64,000 bases of DNA from Chloranthus sessilifolius (Eukaryota; Streptophyta; Magnoliopsida; Chloranthales; Chloranthaceae): assembly GCA_021018995.1 (NCBI GenBank), contig CM037585.1, positions 83,862,646-83,926,645 on the forward strand. Direction: 5' to 3'. The notes beneath the pieces were generated by a model. It made no database searches and was not told the DNA's origin. It was given only the letters and a program-made list of their open reading frames with translations. This document shows, piece by piece, positions 1-11,160 of the stretch (positions within the stretch are counted from its first letter, which is position 1; the number at the start of each line of letters is the position of its first letter). The position numbers were made by a program, and so were the translations under genes.

Positions 1-185
1 GCCTTGGAAAATTTGGCCCATTTGGCTTTGTTGGGTTTAGGCCATTGGGTCCTGGTAGGCCTGCCCCATTAGGCCTTGATGGGTCAGGCCCATTGGGCCC
101 TGGTGTGTTTGGCCCATTGGGCTTTGATGGGTCTGGCCCATTGGACCCTGATTTGTCTGGGCCATTGGGCCTTGGTGGGTTTGAG
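1..185. repeat. Degenerate 24-bp tandem repeat inside ORF1
   Basis: About seven diverged copies of a 24-bp unit built around GGCCCATTGGGCC, itself an imperfect palindrome. In the minus-strand frame they encode the Q-T-H-Q-G-P-M-G repeat. The unit is a multiple of three, so changes in copy number keep the frame. Confidence 0.75.
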
Positions 186-873
186 GTAATGAAGCATGGA
201 GGCTTGGGAATGTGTATGATGGGTTGGAAGATGTGTGGTGAGAATGAGGGGGGATGTTTTGGGAGGCTTTCCAACTAGTGTAAGCCCGGACCATTTCATC
301 CATCATGGCCATTGGAGAGGGATTGAATGGAGGTGGTTCATTTGAGTGTATTTGGGGTGTGCATGATGTAGATGTGTGGGAAAAACTAGGTAGGGCCCCG
401 ATAAAATTGGGCATGACCTGGGTAGATAGGGGGATGTGTGATGGATTAGAGAAATTGGGTGTGGCATGGGTACATGCAGGTGGATCGGGTATGTGTTGGG
501 AAGATGAAAAGTGGGGCATGGCGGTAAAGGTGGGAACTTGGGTCGGGTTTTTGGGAGAATGATGGGGAATGGGGTGTCGGATTTTGAGTGTTTTGAGAAG
601 TGGTGGACTAGAAGATGGGGGCACCGATGGGGCCGGTGACGGTGAAGGGAGATCGGGTGAGGGGGGTGGATGTAAAAACCTCTTCCACATGGGAATGAGT
701 TGGGGAATGCGGCAGGGATGAGTCAGGATCGGCGTATGCCGAATCCACTGCCCACGACATGGCCTAGTGACGGGTGGGGTACGGGTGCCTCGGATGAGGC
801 CCGTAAAGTCTCCTCCTCCCTCCCCTACGGGATGACGGAGGGTAAGGCGATGCCCTTGTGCCAGCACCACCAA
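37..873 (-). CDS. Proline-rich ORF1-like protein of the Ogre/Tat element
   Basis: An open frame of about 278 codons, very rich in Pro, Ser, His and Thr and without recognisable enzymatic motifs. Its C-terminal 45 residues are an eight-residue repeat of the type Q-T-H-Q-G-P-M-G, about six degenerate copies. Position, strand and composition fit ORF1, the extra frame that Ogre-type elements carry before gag; its function is unknown. The first codon as drawn is TTG and the frame stays open upstream, so the true start is uncertain. The N-terminal part may be read in another frame, since the neighbouring frame there also looks coding. No cysteine knuckle or other gag signature is seen. Confidence 0.45.
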   Translation of the reverse strand: MVVLAQGHRLTLRHPVGEGGGDFTGLIRGTRTPPVTRPCRGQWIRHTPILTHPCRIPQLIPMWKRFLHPPPSPDLPSPSPAPSVPPSSSPPLLKTLKIRHPIPHHSPKNPTQVPTFTAMPHFSSSQHIPDPPACTHATPNFSNPSHIPLSTQVMPNFIGALPSFSHTSTSCTPQIHSNEPPPFNPSPMAMMDEMVRAYTSWKASQNIPPHSHHTSSNPSYTFPSLHASLPQTHQGPMAQTNQGPMGQTHQSPMGQTHQGPMGLTHQGLMGQAYQDPMA

Positions 874-1863
874 GCTTTTCCTTTTTTTTGGTTTTTGGTT
901 TATTTAATTTTTTTGAAATTTTGTAAATGAATCTTTATGATGAACAACTCCAGGGCCTTTGAATTCCCGTTTTGAGTGGTGTTTGTACCCTAAATAAATC
1001 TTGCGGCGAGATCCCGATGTGCTTCGAAAGAATCAAAGGGGAACCCTTTGATCTATTGAAGGCACAGGAATCCACGCAAAACAACCCGATCCCCTGAAAT
1101 GGGTCAATAAGAAGTTTCCCTCTTTTGACCGGCGGGGGTGTATTGGGTGTCGGATAGTGCAGGACCTAATTAGAGGTGCTAAACCACTAGGCGGGGAACT
1201 CGGGGATGTGAAAAGGGCCTCAAATTTCGGGTTGTTCTGCTTAGTTGGGGTCAACCATTACTTGGCGCATGTATTACATGCGCTGGACCAACTCTAGTCC
1301 AATTTATGCTTGGCGCATGTATTACATGCGCCAAAGCAAATATGGGGTTTCCAGACTTGGCGCGTGTATTAGTTGCGCCAGGCAAATAATGGGATCATCA
1401 CCACTAGGGGTTGCCGTCGTTCTAAGAACTAGGACGTTTGTATCTTTTCCTAAAAATCCCAACCCATGAAAATCTACCCCCATAAAGATTCAATTAAGTC
1501 CCCTCTTGGTTTAGTTTTAATTTCAGATTTTAGAGGAGTTTTCTTAAAGTCCAAAAAAGGGTGGTGATGGTCTCGTGCCGCCTCTACGGGCCGGCGTCCA
1601 CTGGTTGGATATGATTGTGATAAAGTTAAAAGCTCAAGTAAGCTCGCCAAATGACAAAGGCATGTAAATGCGCAAGTAAGCCCGCTAATCATAAGGACAA
1701 TGCTCAAGTAGGCCCGCCAAACGGCTAAGGCACGTAAATGATGAAAAAGTAGGGGTGAGTAAAAACAAGACCAAATCATAGGGGTGAGTGAAAAATAAAA
1801 TAAAACTAAGTAAAAAAAATGAATAAAAAAATCCACGTTTCAAGGGAAAGCACTACTATCTAC
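874..1863 (-). other. Leader of the Ogre/Tat element (non-coding)
   Basis: About 1 kb between primer site and ORF1. It holds a purine- or pyrimidine-biased tract near 880-930 and three near-palindromes (1262-1380, listed separately). Short open frames here are broken and lack recognisable domains. Confidence 0.55.
1262..1380. repeat. Three copies of a 25-nt palindrome (TTGGCGCATGTA-T-TACATGCGCCAA) in the leader
   Basis: Copies lie at 1262-1284, 1310-1334 and 1357-1380. The middle one is a perfect 12-bp inverted repeat around a single base. The arms are TTGGCGCATGTA and its complement. Related copies occur in the LTR of the same element at 2889-3037. The copies can form hairpins in RNA or serve as dyad binding sites in DNA; which applies is not shown. 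Confidence 0.85.
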
Positions 1864-1881
1864 TCCCCAGCAGAGTCGTCA
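1864..1881 (-). other. Primer-binding site, tRNA-Arg type
   Basis: Minus-strand TGACGACTCTGCTGGGGA starts two bases after the CA end of the LTR. It matches, apart from the fourth base or so, the tRNA-Arg-complementary site of Ogre/Tat elements. It fixes the element's strand and the LTR boundary at 1884. Confidence 0.8.
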
Positions 1882-2600
1882 TATGTGCAACCATGGGATT
1901 TTTGACGATCTCGTCGCGATGATGCGCACTCCTAAGAAAATATAGAGTCGCCACCCAGAGCTTTTGGTGTCCCAAGAAATATAAATCAATATTAAATGCA
2001 CCGAAGTGTCAAATATGACTCTAATTGGTCGTTCTACGCCGAAGGTTCTTGGGTAGGGGCTTCGGTTGTCGATCGGAAAGGTGTTAGGCACCCGATCAAC
2101 CCGCTTGAAAGCGGTCTCTACTTATGACCAAAATAAAAGAAAGAAATAAAAATAAAAGAGCACTTTCTCTTGCCCAAAGGCACTTGGATCCTATTTGTGC
2201 CCCTCCACTACTACTGAGATTTCGAAGGCGTAATGGCACAAATTCAAGGATAGAGCAAAAGCTATGAAGGTAGAGGAGTAGAGGGGAGAGCTGGAGCTCT
2301 CAGGCCCTTATTGCACACGTGTGGACCTCCACGTAGGTGCACTTGATGAGCTTTCAATAGCTTGGATGATGGAATAGTGGGTTCTAACTTCTAAGGCATG
2401 ATAGCTAAGGGGTAGAGGAAGAAGGCTAGGGGGTAGTGTTCTCCTAAACTCAAAGGTTTTTTATGGAAGATGGGGTCTAAGGGGACCTTTAGATTATGGA
2501 ATTTGTATGAGGAATGGGGCACCAAAGGGAGGAAGAGCTTCTCTCTTAATCTTTTTCTCTTAGGAAATTTTTTCAAGCCATTTGCAAGGGGGGTGCCTCT

Positions 2601-2609
2601 CTATTTATA
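2601..2609 (-). promoter_or_regulatory. TATA box of the Ogre/Tat LTR
   Basis: Minus-strand TATAAATAG, a consensus plant TATA box, flanked by CCTATAAATAGAGAGG. It lies about 810 bp into the LTR, dividing U3 from R/U5. Confidence 0.7.
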
Positions 2610-2888
2610 GGAAAAGGGAGAGTTAGGGGAGTGCTTAGAGGCTAATTAGGTTAGCAATTAGGTAATCCTAGCATCTATGATTTCCTAGGGTTTTAAAGGC
2701 TTAGAAAGGTGTGAATTAGGTTCAATGGTAGATGATAGGGTGAGGCTTCAAATGACTAGAGGGTTCCAAATAGGGTCATCATCGGTGCAACAGTCCTAAT
2801 GAAACCCATCCTAAACTTTGAGATGGTCAACAAGTCAAACCCCAAAAGTTAAATTCGACCAAAAAACCTACTGTTACTATAGCTAAGC

Positions 2889-3037
2889 CTAGCGCATGTA
2901 TTACATACGCCAAGTTTATCTATAATTCCTAGAAATTCAGAGCCCGAGGTGGGACCCACCTATACTTGGCGCGAGTATTAGATGCGCCAAGCCATTTTTG
3001 GAGATAAAATGGCTTGGTGCATGTAATACATGAGCCA
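2889..3037. repeat. Three palindromes of the TTGGCGCATGTA family in U3
   Basis: Copies at 2889-2914, 2966-2990 and 3013-3037. Each is an imperfect inverted repeat with arms like TTGGCGCRWGTA, centred on one or two bases. They sit about 280-430 bp upstream of the TATA box. Confidence 0.8.
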
Positions 3038-3418
3038 TGTATGCCCCCAACTATGTGCACCTTTGGTCACCTTTTGGATCGCTGTAACTTTTGAAGTACA
3101 ACTCAGATTGAAGTGATTCTTAGCTTGTTTGAAAGCTGAGGAAGTCCTCTTTCCAATGGCATATAACTCAGCCCTATTAGAGATCTATGTAAACTTTAGC
3201 ACTTCTCCTTTCAACCATCACTCTAGAGGGTTTGGAAACTGGTCTGAGACAAGTTCTAAGGAGTCCGAGAAGATTGGGATTGATTCCTAAGGGTAGGATG
3301 ATTTTTAAGGGTTTGGGGTTGATTCCTAAGGGTTTGGGATATACTATCGAAAGCTCGAGGGTGCGCCTCGCTCGAAGTATGTTTTAATCGGGCCTTTGGC
3401 TAAATTTGGGTGTCTATA

Positions 3419-4342
3419 AAACTATAAGTTAGAAATTGCACATACATTTAAGGTTTAGTATAACGAATCCATTATGCTCCAGTATGGCGGGATATCTATT
3501 CATTGTGCTCCGGTAGGTGGGATATCCGTTCATTTCTAATCGGCTAAAGGTAATACTTTATTCGGCACAAGCATCCCTCCCAACGTAGGGGCTTGGGCTT
3601 ATGTGTAAATGGATCATTGAACAACGATGGTAGGATTCCCATCAGTATTATATGCGTCTTCTAATACTATATTTTCTTAGAAAAGTATTTAAGTTAATGC
3701 TTAAGTTATGTCAAATGTTTTAAAACAAAATATGTGATTCAAGCATGTGTGTGATTAAAATTTGCATATGGAATTCAATTGAGATAAATGTGAAATGTAC
3801 TTAAGAAAATTAGTTATGTGACATTATGCTTGAGATATGATATTGAATGCTACTAATATTTTTTCCTATTGAGCTTCGATTTTATCTCACCCTTCGACTA
3901 TACATCACAGGTGAGGACTTAGAGAAGGATCTGGATATTGAAAGTGATCCAAAGTACGAACCTGAGGAGGAAATTGAGCCCGTACTGGAGGAGTTCTTTC
4001 CTTAAGTAGATTGAGAGTGTGTGGGAGCAATCAAGAGTTGTATTTTATTTGGCTTGGTACATCCAGCCATTTTTAAGTTATACTAAGTTGTGTAATATAA
4101 TTGTTTTGGATATTATTTTATAAACCATTGGTTGGTGATAGATGTCTATCACCGATGGTTCGTTTCGGTTCTTCCCTTCATGCATTTGGCATGAAATTTA
4201 GAACTATTATTTTGATCAAGCCTATATTTAGAAATGTAATTTATTTTGGAGCATTTCCTTAATTGAGATATCTATGTAAGATCTATTTTGTGGATGTGCC
4301 AAATGTTCGTATAAGCGTGGGATAGTTGTCATATGTGGCATA
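3419..4342 (+). repeat. 5' LTR remnant of Tekay-1
   Basis: Matches 29046 to about 29950 of the 3' LTR, including CGGGATATCCGTTCAT-like duplicated segments and GCTTGGGCTTATGTGTAAAT. The left 1.2 kb is missing because the Ogre LTR inserted here. The last 70 bases present in the 3' LTR (29952-30011) are also absent or scrambled. Confidence 0.8.
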
Positions 4343-4344
4343 GT

Positions 4345-4356
4345 TGATATCACAGC
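4345..4356 (+). other. Primer-binding site of Tekay-1, initiator-Met type (degenerate)
   Basis: TGATATCACAGC differs at two positions from TGGTATCAGAGC, the initiator tRNA-Met complement. The equivalent site in Tekay-2 is better preserved. Confidence 0.6.
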
Positions 4357-4460
4357 TTCATTTTACAATTCTAACAGAGTTAGAAGTGAGTTGCAATGTG
4401 TTGTGTAGCGTGTTTAGAACTCTTTGTTATGAAACTTTTGCTTCATGTTAACAGAACAAG

Positions 4461-5793
4461 ATGCCTCCTAGAGGTAGAGGATGACCAAGAGGTGGTCTTG
4501 CCCAAACCACAAGGAGTGGTGAGAGAGTGGATACTAGCATGGACGATGTTATGATGAATGAAAACATGGCTACAGGTTCGAATAGGAATCCGGTTAGAGA
4601 GGGTGATCTTCCTGAATAATGAAATCAAGGCAGAGAAAGAATAGGAATAGAAAGGATGCAACAAGCCATGGAGACAGTGGCTAATTCCATGGCACAGAAG
4701 ACGGAATTGATTGCGTCTAATAATGCCAATAATCACCAACAAACACCACCTCAACCACCACCTCAGCCACCACTACAACCATTAGCATTTATGGAATTCA
4801 AGGAAATGCGTCCTCCCAGTTTCTCTGGACAAGCTGAACCAGTAGAGGCAAAGAACTGGATAAAGGAAATGGAAAAGATTTTCAATGTGCTTTTATGCAC
4901 TGAAGATGAGAAAGTTAGATGGGCGACATTTAAATTGGATGGGGAAGTAGGCTCATGGTGGATATCGGTGTCAAGAACTAGAGAACAGGTTACACCAGGT
5001 ACGTTGTGGATGTGGGAAGAGTTCCTAGAGGAATTCAACAAAGAATATTTTCCAAAACAAGTAAGGGATCAGATGGAGGTAAAATTTATAAATCTTGAAC
5101 AAGGAAAGATGACTGTGCGAGAATACAGAGTTGAATTTAGAAGATTGCCGAGGTTTGCATTGGAACATGTAGCCTCAGATCAAATGAAAACAAAGAAATT
5201 TCAACGCAAATTGAGGCTAAACATCCGAGACTGAGTTTCAATGTTTCAATTGGAGACATATGGGGAAGTGGTGAGAAAGGCTCTAGTTGCAGAGAAAGAT
5301 ATAGATGAGATGTATAAACGAAGAGATCAACAGAATAAAGGTAAGGCAAGTCAGGGAAGGATTGGTAACAGTGAAACGGCGAATAAAAAGCCGAGGTACA
5401 CGGCATTAGCTCCTAGGCAATTTACTCAAGGAAATTATATTAGGCTATTTGTGCCTATGCCTGATAAGTCATTTCGTCCTTTTAGCCCTGCTCATACCAC
5501 AGGAGGGTCTGTTACTCAAGGAATTTTGAGAGCAGCGCCAACTACACCACAGGAAAAGTGTGCACGTTGTGGTAAACCACATAAGACTACAAACTGTAGA
5601 AGAGGCACTGGGGCATGCTTTAAATGTGGCAAAATAGGGCGCATGATAAGGGATTGCCCAATGTTGAAAAGTGAGGGAAAGGTAGCAGTTGCAGGATCGC
5701 AAAGGCCTACTCAACAGTCACAACCTACAGTGCAAGGCCGAGCGTATGCAGTCACAGCTAAGGATGCCAATACAAGAAATGACAAAATCCAAG
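4461..5793 (+). pseudogene. gag: gag of Tekay-1 (capsid and zinc knuckle)
   Basis: One reading frame from ATG 4461 to the intron donor at 5793, broken by stops near 4482, 4617-4622 and 5232. The middle part (4656-5234) is a retrotransposon gag domain with motifs such as F-S-G-Q-A-E-P and W-W-x-S-V-S-R-T-R. A CCHC-type knuckle region near 5558-5660 shows C-x2-C-G-K-P-H-K and C-F-K-C-G-K. The stop at codon 8 (TGA) is also present in Tekay-2. Gag would form the particle and bind genomic RNA; this copy cannot make it intact. Confidence 0.85.
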
Positions 5794-7462
5794 GTATAAA
5801 TCATTTAATTAAAGTCATTTAAGATTCTTACTGAAATTTAGATGAAGAAGCTGCGTAGATAGATAAAGTAAAATTTTTATTTTATGTTGGCATCTATGTT
5901 CTTTTTATGTGTATTTAAATTTGTAGTGTGTATATGATCGCTACTTATGTGTGTATCTAATTAAATTCAAGTCTTAACCTATTGTAAGCGCACAATGGAA
6001 ATTACAGTACTAGCATAGGATCGTTCCGACAAGGATGTTTGTTTATCAATTTACTTCTTACTTCTATCTTCTATCTAAATCCTTATTTTAAAAACTTCTA
6101 TGTATCTTTAAGATCTAATCTACTAGATAAATATGAATAAAAGAATTTGTTATAATCTAAAGTCCATAAAATAAATCTAAATCCTCCTTCTGATTGAGGT
6201 CGTCAATCCCAATCTACAGCTATTGGATATTTACGAAAATAAATAATACCGTTACACCATATCTCTAGTTTCTTAGCATTGGTCGTCAATCAAGTCTAAG
6301 ATTCTATCAATACAAATATAAGCTAATCAATAATTTCTTAAACTCTTGGCATCAATCAAACTCTAGAAAATTGAAGATGGAAAAGTAAAAATCGTTACAC
6401 TAATCTGCAAATTCCAACCTGAGTCGTCAATTCAAATTAAAACTTGAAGATATTTACAAAGCAGTAAATAAAGCAAATAAAATCTAAATTGGAAAGCAAA
6501 GTAAAATAAATCCTTCACCCCTCAGTCGCAGCCTACAATTGCTCCTGAGAAACTACATATATCTACTCTAATCTTCAGCACTCAACTGCAGTCGTCAATT
6601 GCTCTTGAGAAACCTTGGATATCTAATCTATTTTAACTAGTTTACACTACTGATCGGAAGAAAATCCAACCTCAGGAGTCAATTGATGCTGAAATTCTTT
6701 GATCCCTTATTCCTACACCGGGCTCTCTTATTTATAGATCATAAGGAGTCGGTTTACAAAGACTTCTAATTCTAAGAAACTTCTAAAGTTAAAAGATTCC
6801 TTACATAACTCTAGTTCTTAATTTTATTCTTCCTTACTTTCAAATGGTTGATGTGCTTCCGTTTTATTCTTGGTAACAGCAGTAGAGATCTTAGAAATTT
6901 ATCTTCATCAATCTTCTCAGATTCGTGATTCACCAAACTTCTAATGTCAGGGATCTTCTAATTCGATGCATGGCGATGATAGTCTTCACTCATGTGATCC
7001 GCAGAAGTAGATGTAGCAGAGGGAAAGCTTTTCTTTTAAACAATCGTAAATTATGATTTATCATTTTCATAAAGCTTTCTTACTGGACTATTTTCTATAA
7101 CGAACGATCGCTTTCTTTTATCATTTTTTATTCCTTTGTCGTTTTCTGAATAATCGTCTTTTGAAGAATCGTAAAATTACGATTTCTTATTTCTTTCTTT
7201 CTTCTTACTTCAGCAGTAGCGTAAAATCGTTAAATACGATTTCTCAATTTTTTTGTATTGGCGAATCGTCATTATAAACTCAATCGTCATTCTTACTACT
7301 ATTTGGGTTCACTTTGATGAATATTAACACTTAGGCTTTCTTTTACTATTTATCTTCAATATCTGCACATCAATAAGTCATTAGTAGCAAACTAAAGCCT
7401 AGCATCACTAAGTTAAGAGTGATAAAATAGTAAATTATGTGACTGATTAGTATATAGCATAG
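5794..7462 (+). other. Intron-like spacer between gag and protease, enlarged by an insertion
   Basis: Starts AAG|GTATAAAT and ends GCATAG|GTACA. Removing it joins the gag frame to the protease frame in phase 1 (CAA G|GT ACA). Tekay-2 has a 156-bp counterpart (46209-46364) with similar ends, so about 1.5 kb was added here. The addition lacks genes. It has four or five copies of GTCGTCAAT (6200-6600), a minus-strand TATA box TATAAATAA at 6728-6736, and palindromes such as AATCGTAA-AA-TTACGATT (7040-7290). It could be a minus-strand solo LTR, but I could not fix its ends. Confidence 0.7.
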
Positions 7463-10166
7463 GTACATTACAAATGTATGGAAAAGGTGACTATCTTTGT
7501 TAGGAAGCACGATTTCTGATAGACCCAGGGTCTACACATTCATTTGTCACACCTGATTTCGCAGTAAGGGTGAAGTTCGTTCCCGAACCCTTAGACTTCA
7601 TTTTGGATGTATCAGTCCCAACGGGGAAATCAGTTAAAACCGATACAGTGTGTCTATCAGTGATGGTAGCCATCAAGGGATATGAAGATCATAAATTAAT
7701 GGCCGATTTGATCCTATTGGATATGCAAGGATTCAATGTAATCCTTGGCATGGATTTGTTATCCACCCATGATGTAAATGTCAATTACCGAAGGAAGATA
7801 GTTACATTTCGCCCATATAAGGGTAGATCATTCAACTTTCTCGACATGAGATCAACCTTTGTACCATTTATCCCCGTGATCCATGCAAAACAAATGATGA
7901 GAAATGGGTGTGCTGGATATCTAGCATTTTTACAGGAACGGAAGGAAGAGAAGAATGGGAAAGCTGAAATTCTGGTAGCTTGTGAGTTCCAAGATGTTTT
8001 TCCTGAAGAGTTGTCGGGGTTATCGCCTAATAGAGAGGTTGAGTTTGTCATAGACTTAGCCCCAGGTACTAAACCAGTGTCTAAGGTGTCGTATAGAATG
8101 ACTCTAGCTGAATTAAAAGAGTTGAAAGATCAACTACAAGAGCTATTAAATAAGTGTTTTATAAGACCAAGTGTGTTTCCGTGGGGAGCACCGGTCTTAT
8201 TCATCAAGAAGAAGGGCGGGTTAATGAGATTGTGCATCGCCTATCGTCAATTGAATAAATTAACTATCAAGAATCAATATCCTTTGCCAAGAATCGATGA
8301 TCTCTTTGATCAGCTATAAGGGGTAAAATTCTTTTCTAAGATAGACTTGAGATCGAGTTATCATCAGCTGAAGGTAAAAGCCAAGGATGTTCAGAAGACG
8401 ACATTCAGAACTAGGTATGGACATTATGAATTCCTTGTCATGCCTTTCGGTTTAACCAACGCTCCAGCTTTATTGATGGATCTCATGAATAGAGTATTCA
8501 AGTCACATCCGGATACGTGTGTTGTGGTGTTCGTAGACGATATTCTTATATACTCAAGGTCTCGAGAGGAACATGAGCAATATCTGAGGATTGCTCTGCA
8601 GACATTGCGTGAACACCAGTTGTATGCTAAACTTAATAAATGTGAGTTTTGGCATGAAGAAGTAAGCTTTTTGGGACACGTGGTCTCAGAAGTACGTGTT
8701 ACTATGAATCCTGCCAAGATCGAGGTAGTAGTGAATTGGGAACAACCACAGACTGTAACAGAGATTCGCAATTTCCTTGGTCTGGCTGGATACTATAGGA
8801 GGTTTGTGGAAGGGTTCTCGAAGATTTCAGGGCCACTCACAAAACTTACAAGGAAGGATGTTAAATTTGAGTTGACTGACGAATGTGAGAAGAGTTTCTA
8901 AGAACTCAAGAAGAGATTGACATCAGCACCAGTGTTAGCCATTCCATCAGGGAGTGGAGATTTTGTTGTGTATAGCTATGCATCGCACAACGGCTTAGGT
9001 TGTGAACTCAATCAAAACTGGAAGGTTATTGCCTACGGATCTAGGCAACTTAAGGATCATGAAAAGAACTATCCGACGTATGACCTTGAGTTAGCAGCTG
9101 TGATATTTGCACTGAAGATATAGAGACATTATCTATATGGAGAAACCTTTGAGATCTTCACAAACCACAAGAGTCTCAAGTATTTGTTCACACATAGAGA
9201 CTTGAATATGAGACAAAGAAGGTGGATGGAATTTCTTAAAGATTATGATTATTCCATACCATACCATCCATGCAAGGTAAATGAAGTTGTAGATGCTTTG
9301 AGTCGAAAGACTTTGGCTCAGTTATCGAATCTTATTTTGGGACTCCACAGATGAAAGCTGTTAAAGGACATATCGTTGTATGATACGAGGATAGAGGAGA
9401 AAGCTTCAAGAGATTTCTTGGAAAATGTTACGACCAAACCAATGATTTTCAATCTCATATATGATCATCAGATGAAAGATGATGAGTTGTTAAAAATTCG
9501 GCAAGGTGTGAAAGATGGTGCTAGTTCAGATTTTTTTATCAAGAGTGATGGATCACTGTTATTCAGAGGGAATTTGTGTGTGCCTACCGATGATGATATG
9601 CGTCATACCATTTTCGAAGATGCCCACAAGTCAAAATATATGATCCATCCGGGTGGTACAAAGATGTATCAAGATCTAAAGAGAAGTTTTTGGTGGAGAG
9701 GTTTGAAGAAAAGCGTAGCTAAGTACGTTTCAAAATGTTTGGTTTGTCAAGAGGTGAAGATGGATCACAGGCATCCATCTAAGTTATTACAACCATTGTC
9801 AATACCCGAATGGAAGTGGGAATCTATTTCTATGGACTTTATATTAGGATTACCACGGACAGTGAGGAAACATAATGCAATTTGAGTGATCATTGACAGA
9901 TTAACTAAATCGGCCCATTTCTTGCCCTATAACACCACATATACTGCAAGTAGACCGGCAGATATGTATATAAGAGGGATCGTTCGGTTACATTGTATTT
10001 CAGTAAGCATCATTTCCGATCGAGATCTATTGTATACTTCACAATTTTGGTAGATATTTTAAGAGGGAATGGGTACTAGACTAGACCTCAGTTCAACATT
10101 TCATCCACAGACAGATGGTCAAACTGAACCAGTAAATCAAATCATAAAAGATATGCTACGGGCTTG
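7463..10166 (+). pseudogene. pol: pol of Tekay-1, part 1 (protease, RT, RNase H, start of integrase)
   Basis: A single frame interrupted by stops near 7501, 8317, 8899, 9121, 9352 and 9883. Protease: D-P-G-S-T-H-S-F near 7524. Reverse transcriptase: F-V-D-D-I-L-I-Y near 8530. RNase H: Y-S-Y-A-S-H-N-G near 8970, where the usual catalytic D is Y. Integrase: a zinc-binding region with C-L-V-C near 9740, then M-D-F and S-D-R-D. Several stops are C-to-T or G-to-A changes (TGG to TAG at 9121, TGG to TGA at 9883). The frame is cut by the Athila element at 10167 and resumes at 24353. Confidence 0.85.
10162..10166. repeat. Target-site duplication (GCTTG), left copy
   Basis: GCTTG directly before the Athila LTR start; the identical right copy is at 24348-24352. 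Taking out one copy plus the element restores the integrase frame of Tekay-1. Confidence 0.95.
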
Positions 10167-10359
10167 TGTTAAGACATGAAAAGTACCACTTTTCACCCCT
10201 TAACTTAGCCTCTATTCCCTTATCCATCTAATAAATGTGTGTTAAGTCATTTCTGTAGGTAATAAACAGTAGCTGCAATAAGGCCTGAACCCTGTTAAGG
10301 AGCCCACTTTTGCCCCAGAAGTCCCTCAGAATGATGATAGCTAAACCCAGATAAGAATC

Positions 10360-10970
10360 GAACCTCGCGTAGCTTTCACAAGTGTTAAAGGATTTAGAAA
10401 TTGAGCCTCGCGCAGTCCTCGCGAGTCTCCCAAAACTTCATTTCCAAATTGCCTGCACTGTTCTCACGCAGTCAAGTGATAGAGGGGTTTCAGAATCATA
10501 CTTCGCGCAGATCTCGTGAAGCTCAATTTTAACTGCTCGCGCAGTCTCACGCAACTCAAGAAAGCAGCTCTCAAGCCTCGCGCAGTTCACTCAGATCAGC
10601 TGAGGAGAGAGAGCTCCAGGTATTTCTGCGCGGAGCTATCGCGCAGTGGCCGCAGGATGTAAAACATCAGAAAAATCTCTCACGCAATTTAGAAACCAAT
10701 GCACATCATGTTCTCGCGAGGATCCTCGCAAAGATTCGTTGTGAAACAAATTGCTTGCGCGATTCTTGTGCCATTCAAAAGGAAAGTGCACTCCTGCGAA
10801 GACCAGAGCAATCCAGTGAGAATTCAATACTCTATCGCGCGACTATTTCAGCTGCAACTAAGACAACCCCGCGATGGCTAGAATTTCAAGTTGATCCAAT
10901 CTCGCGAAGACCGTGCTACCACGCGACCATCTTGGAAACCAGTGCTACCTGGCGAGGCTCTGAACTCTAA
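10360..10970. promoter_or_regulatory. CpG-rich motif array in the Athila U3
   Basis: About 20 occurrences of TCGCG-centred motifs, such as CCTCGCGCAGT, TCTCGCGAAGA and TTCTCGCGAGG. The array ends about 180 bp before the TATA box. It recurs, partly mutated, at 22130-22690 in the other LTR and, in a related form, at 18925-19460 before the extra ORF. Confidence 0.7.
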
Positions 10971-11152
10971 CTCGCCCTCACTTCTGCAGAGGATATTTTG
11001 GGAACTTCCAGTAATTAGGGCATGCTTTCTAACGCTTCAATTCCCGTGCACGCACCCCGAGGCATCCAAGGAACAGTATTAGGCCATGTGGCATCGTTAA
11101 GATTAAGGTTTCCTAACCCTAATGTGCCGCCAAGCTGACTGCTATATAAACC

Positions 11153-11160
11153 TAAGCCTG
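11153..11160 (+). promoter_or_regulatory. TATA box of the Athila LTR
   Basis: TATATAAA in the context GCTATATAAACC; conserved in the 3' LTR at 22862-22869. Expected to drive the genomic transcript. Confidence 0.7.

Larger units (their letters stand above)
1..3418 (-). mobile_element. Ogre/Tat-type Ty3/Gypsy retrotransposon, 5' part (continues past left edge)
   Basis: The element reads right to left: LTR (1884-3418), primer-binding site (1864-1881), about 1 kb of leader, then an open frame (873 to 37) running toward the left edge. The primer site has the tRNA-Arg form used by Ogre/Tat elements. The long leader and a separate ORF before gag are also typical of that lineage. At the right end, minus-strand TATAGACACCC looks like a mutated TGTAGACACCC LTR start. 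The sequence beyond it matches the LTR of the neighbouring Tekay-type element at about 29046, so this element inserted into that LTR. gag, pol and the second LTR lie outside the window. Confidence 0.75.
1884..3418 (-). repeat. 5' LTR of the Ogre/Tat element
   Basis: A 1.5-kb LTR. On the minus strand it begins TATAGACACCC (mutated TG start) and ends in CA two bases before the primer site. It contains a strong minus-strand TATA box (2601-2609). Upstream of that, in U3, are three palindromes of the same family as those in the leader. A 61-codon frame at 2391-2576 (minus) lies just downstream of the TATA box and is probably untranslated leader. Confidence 0.75.
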
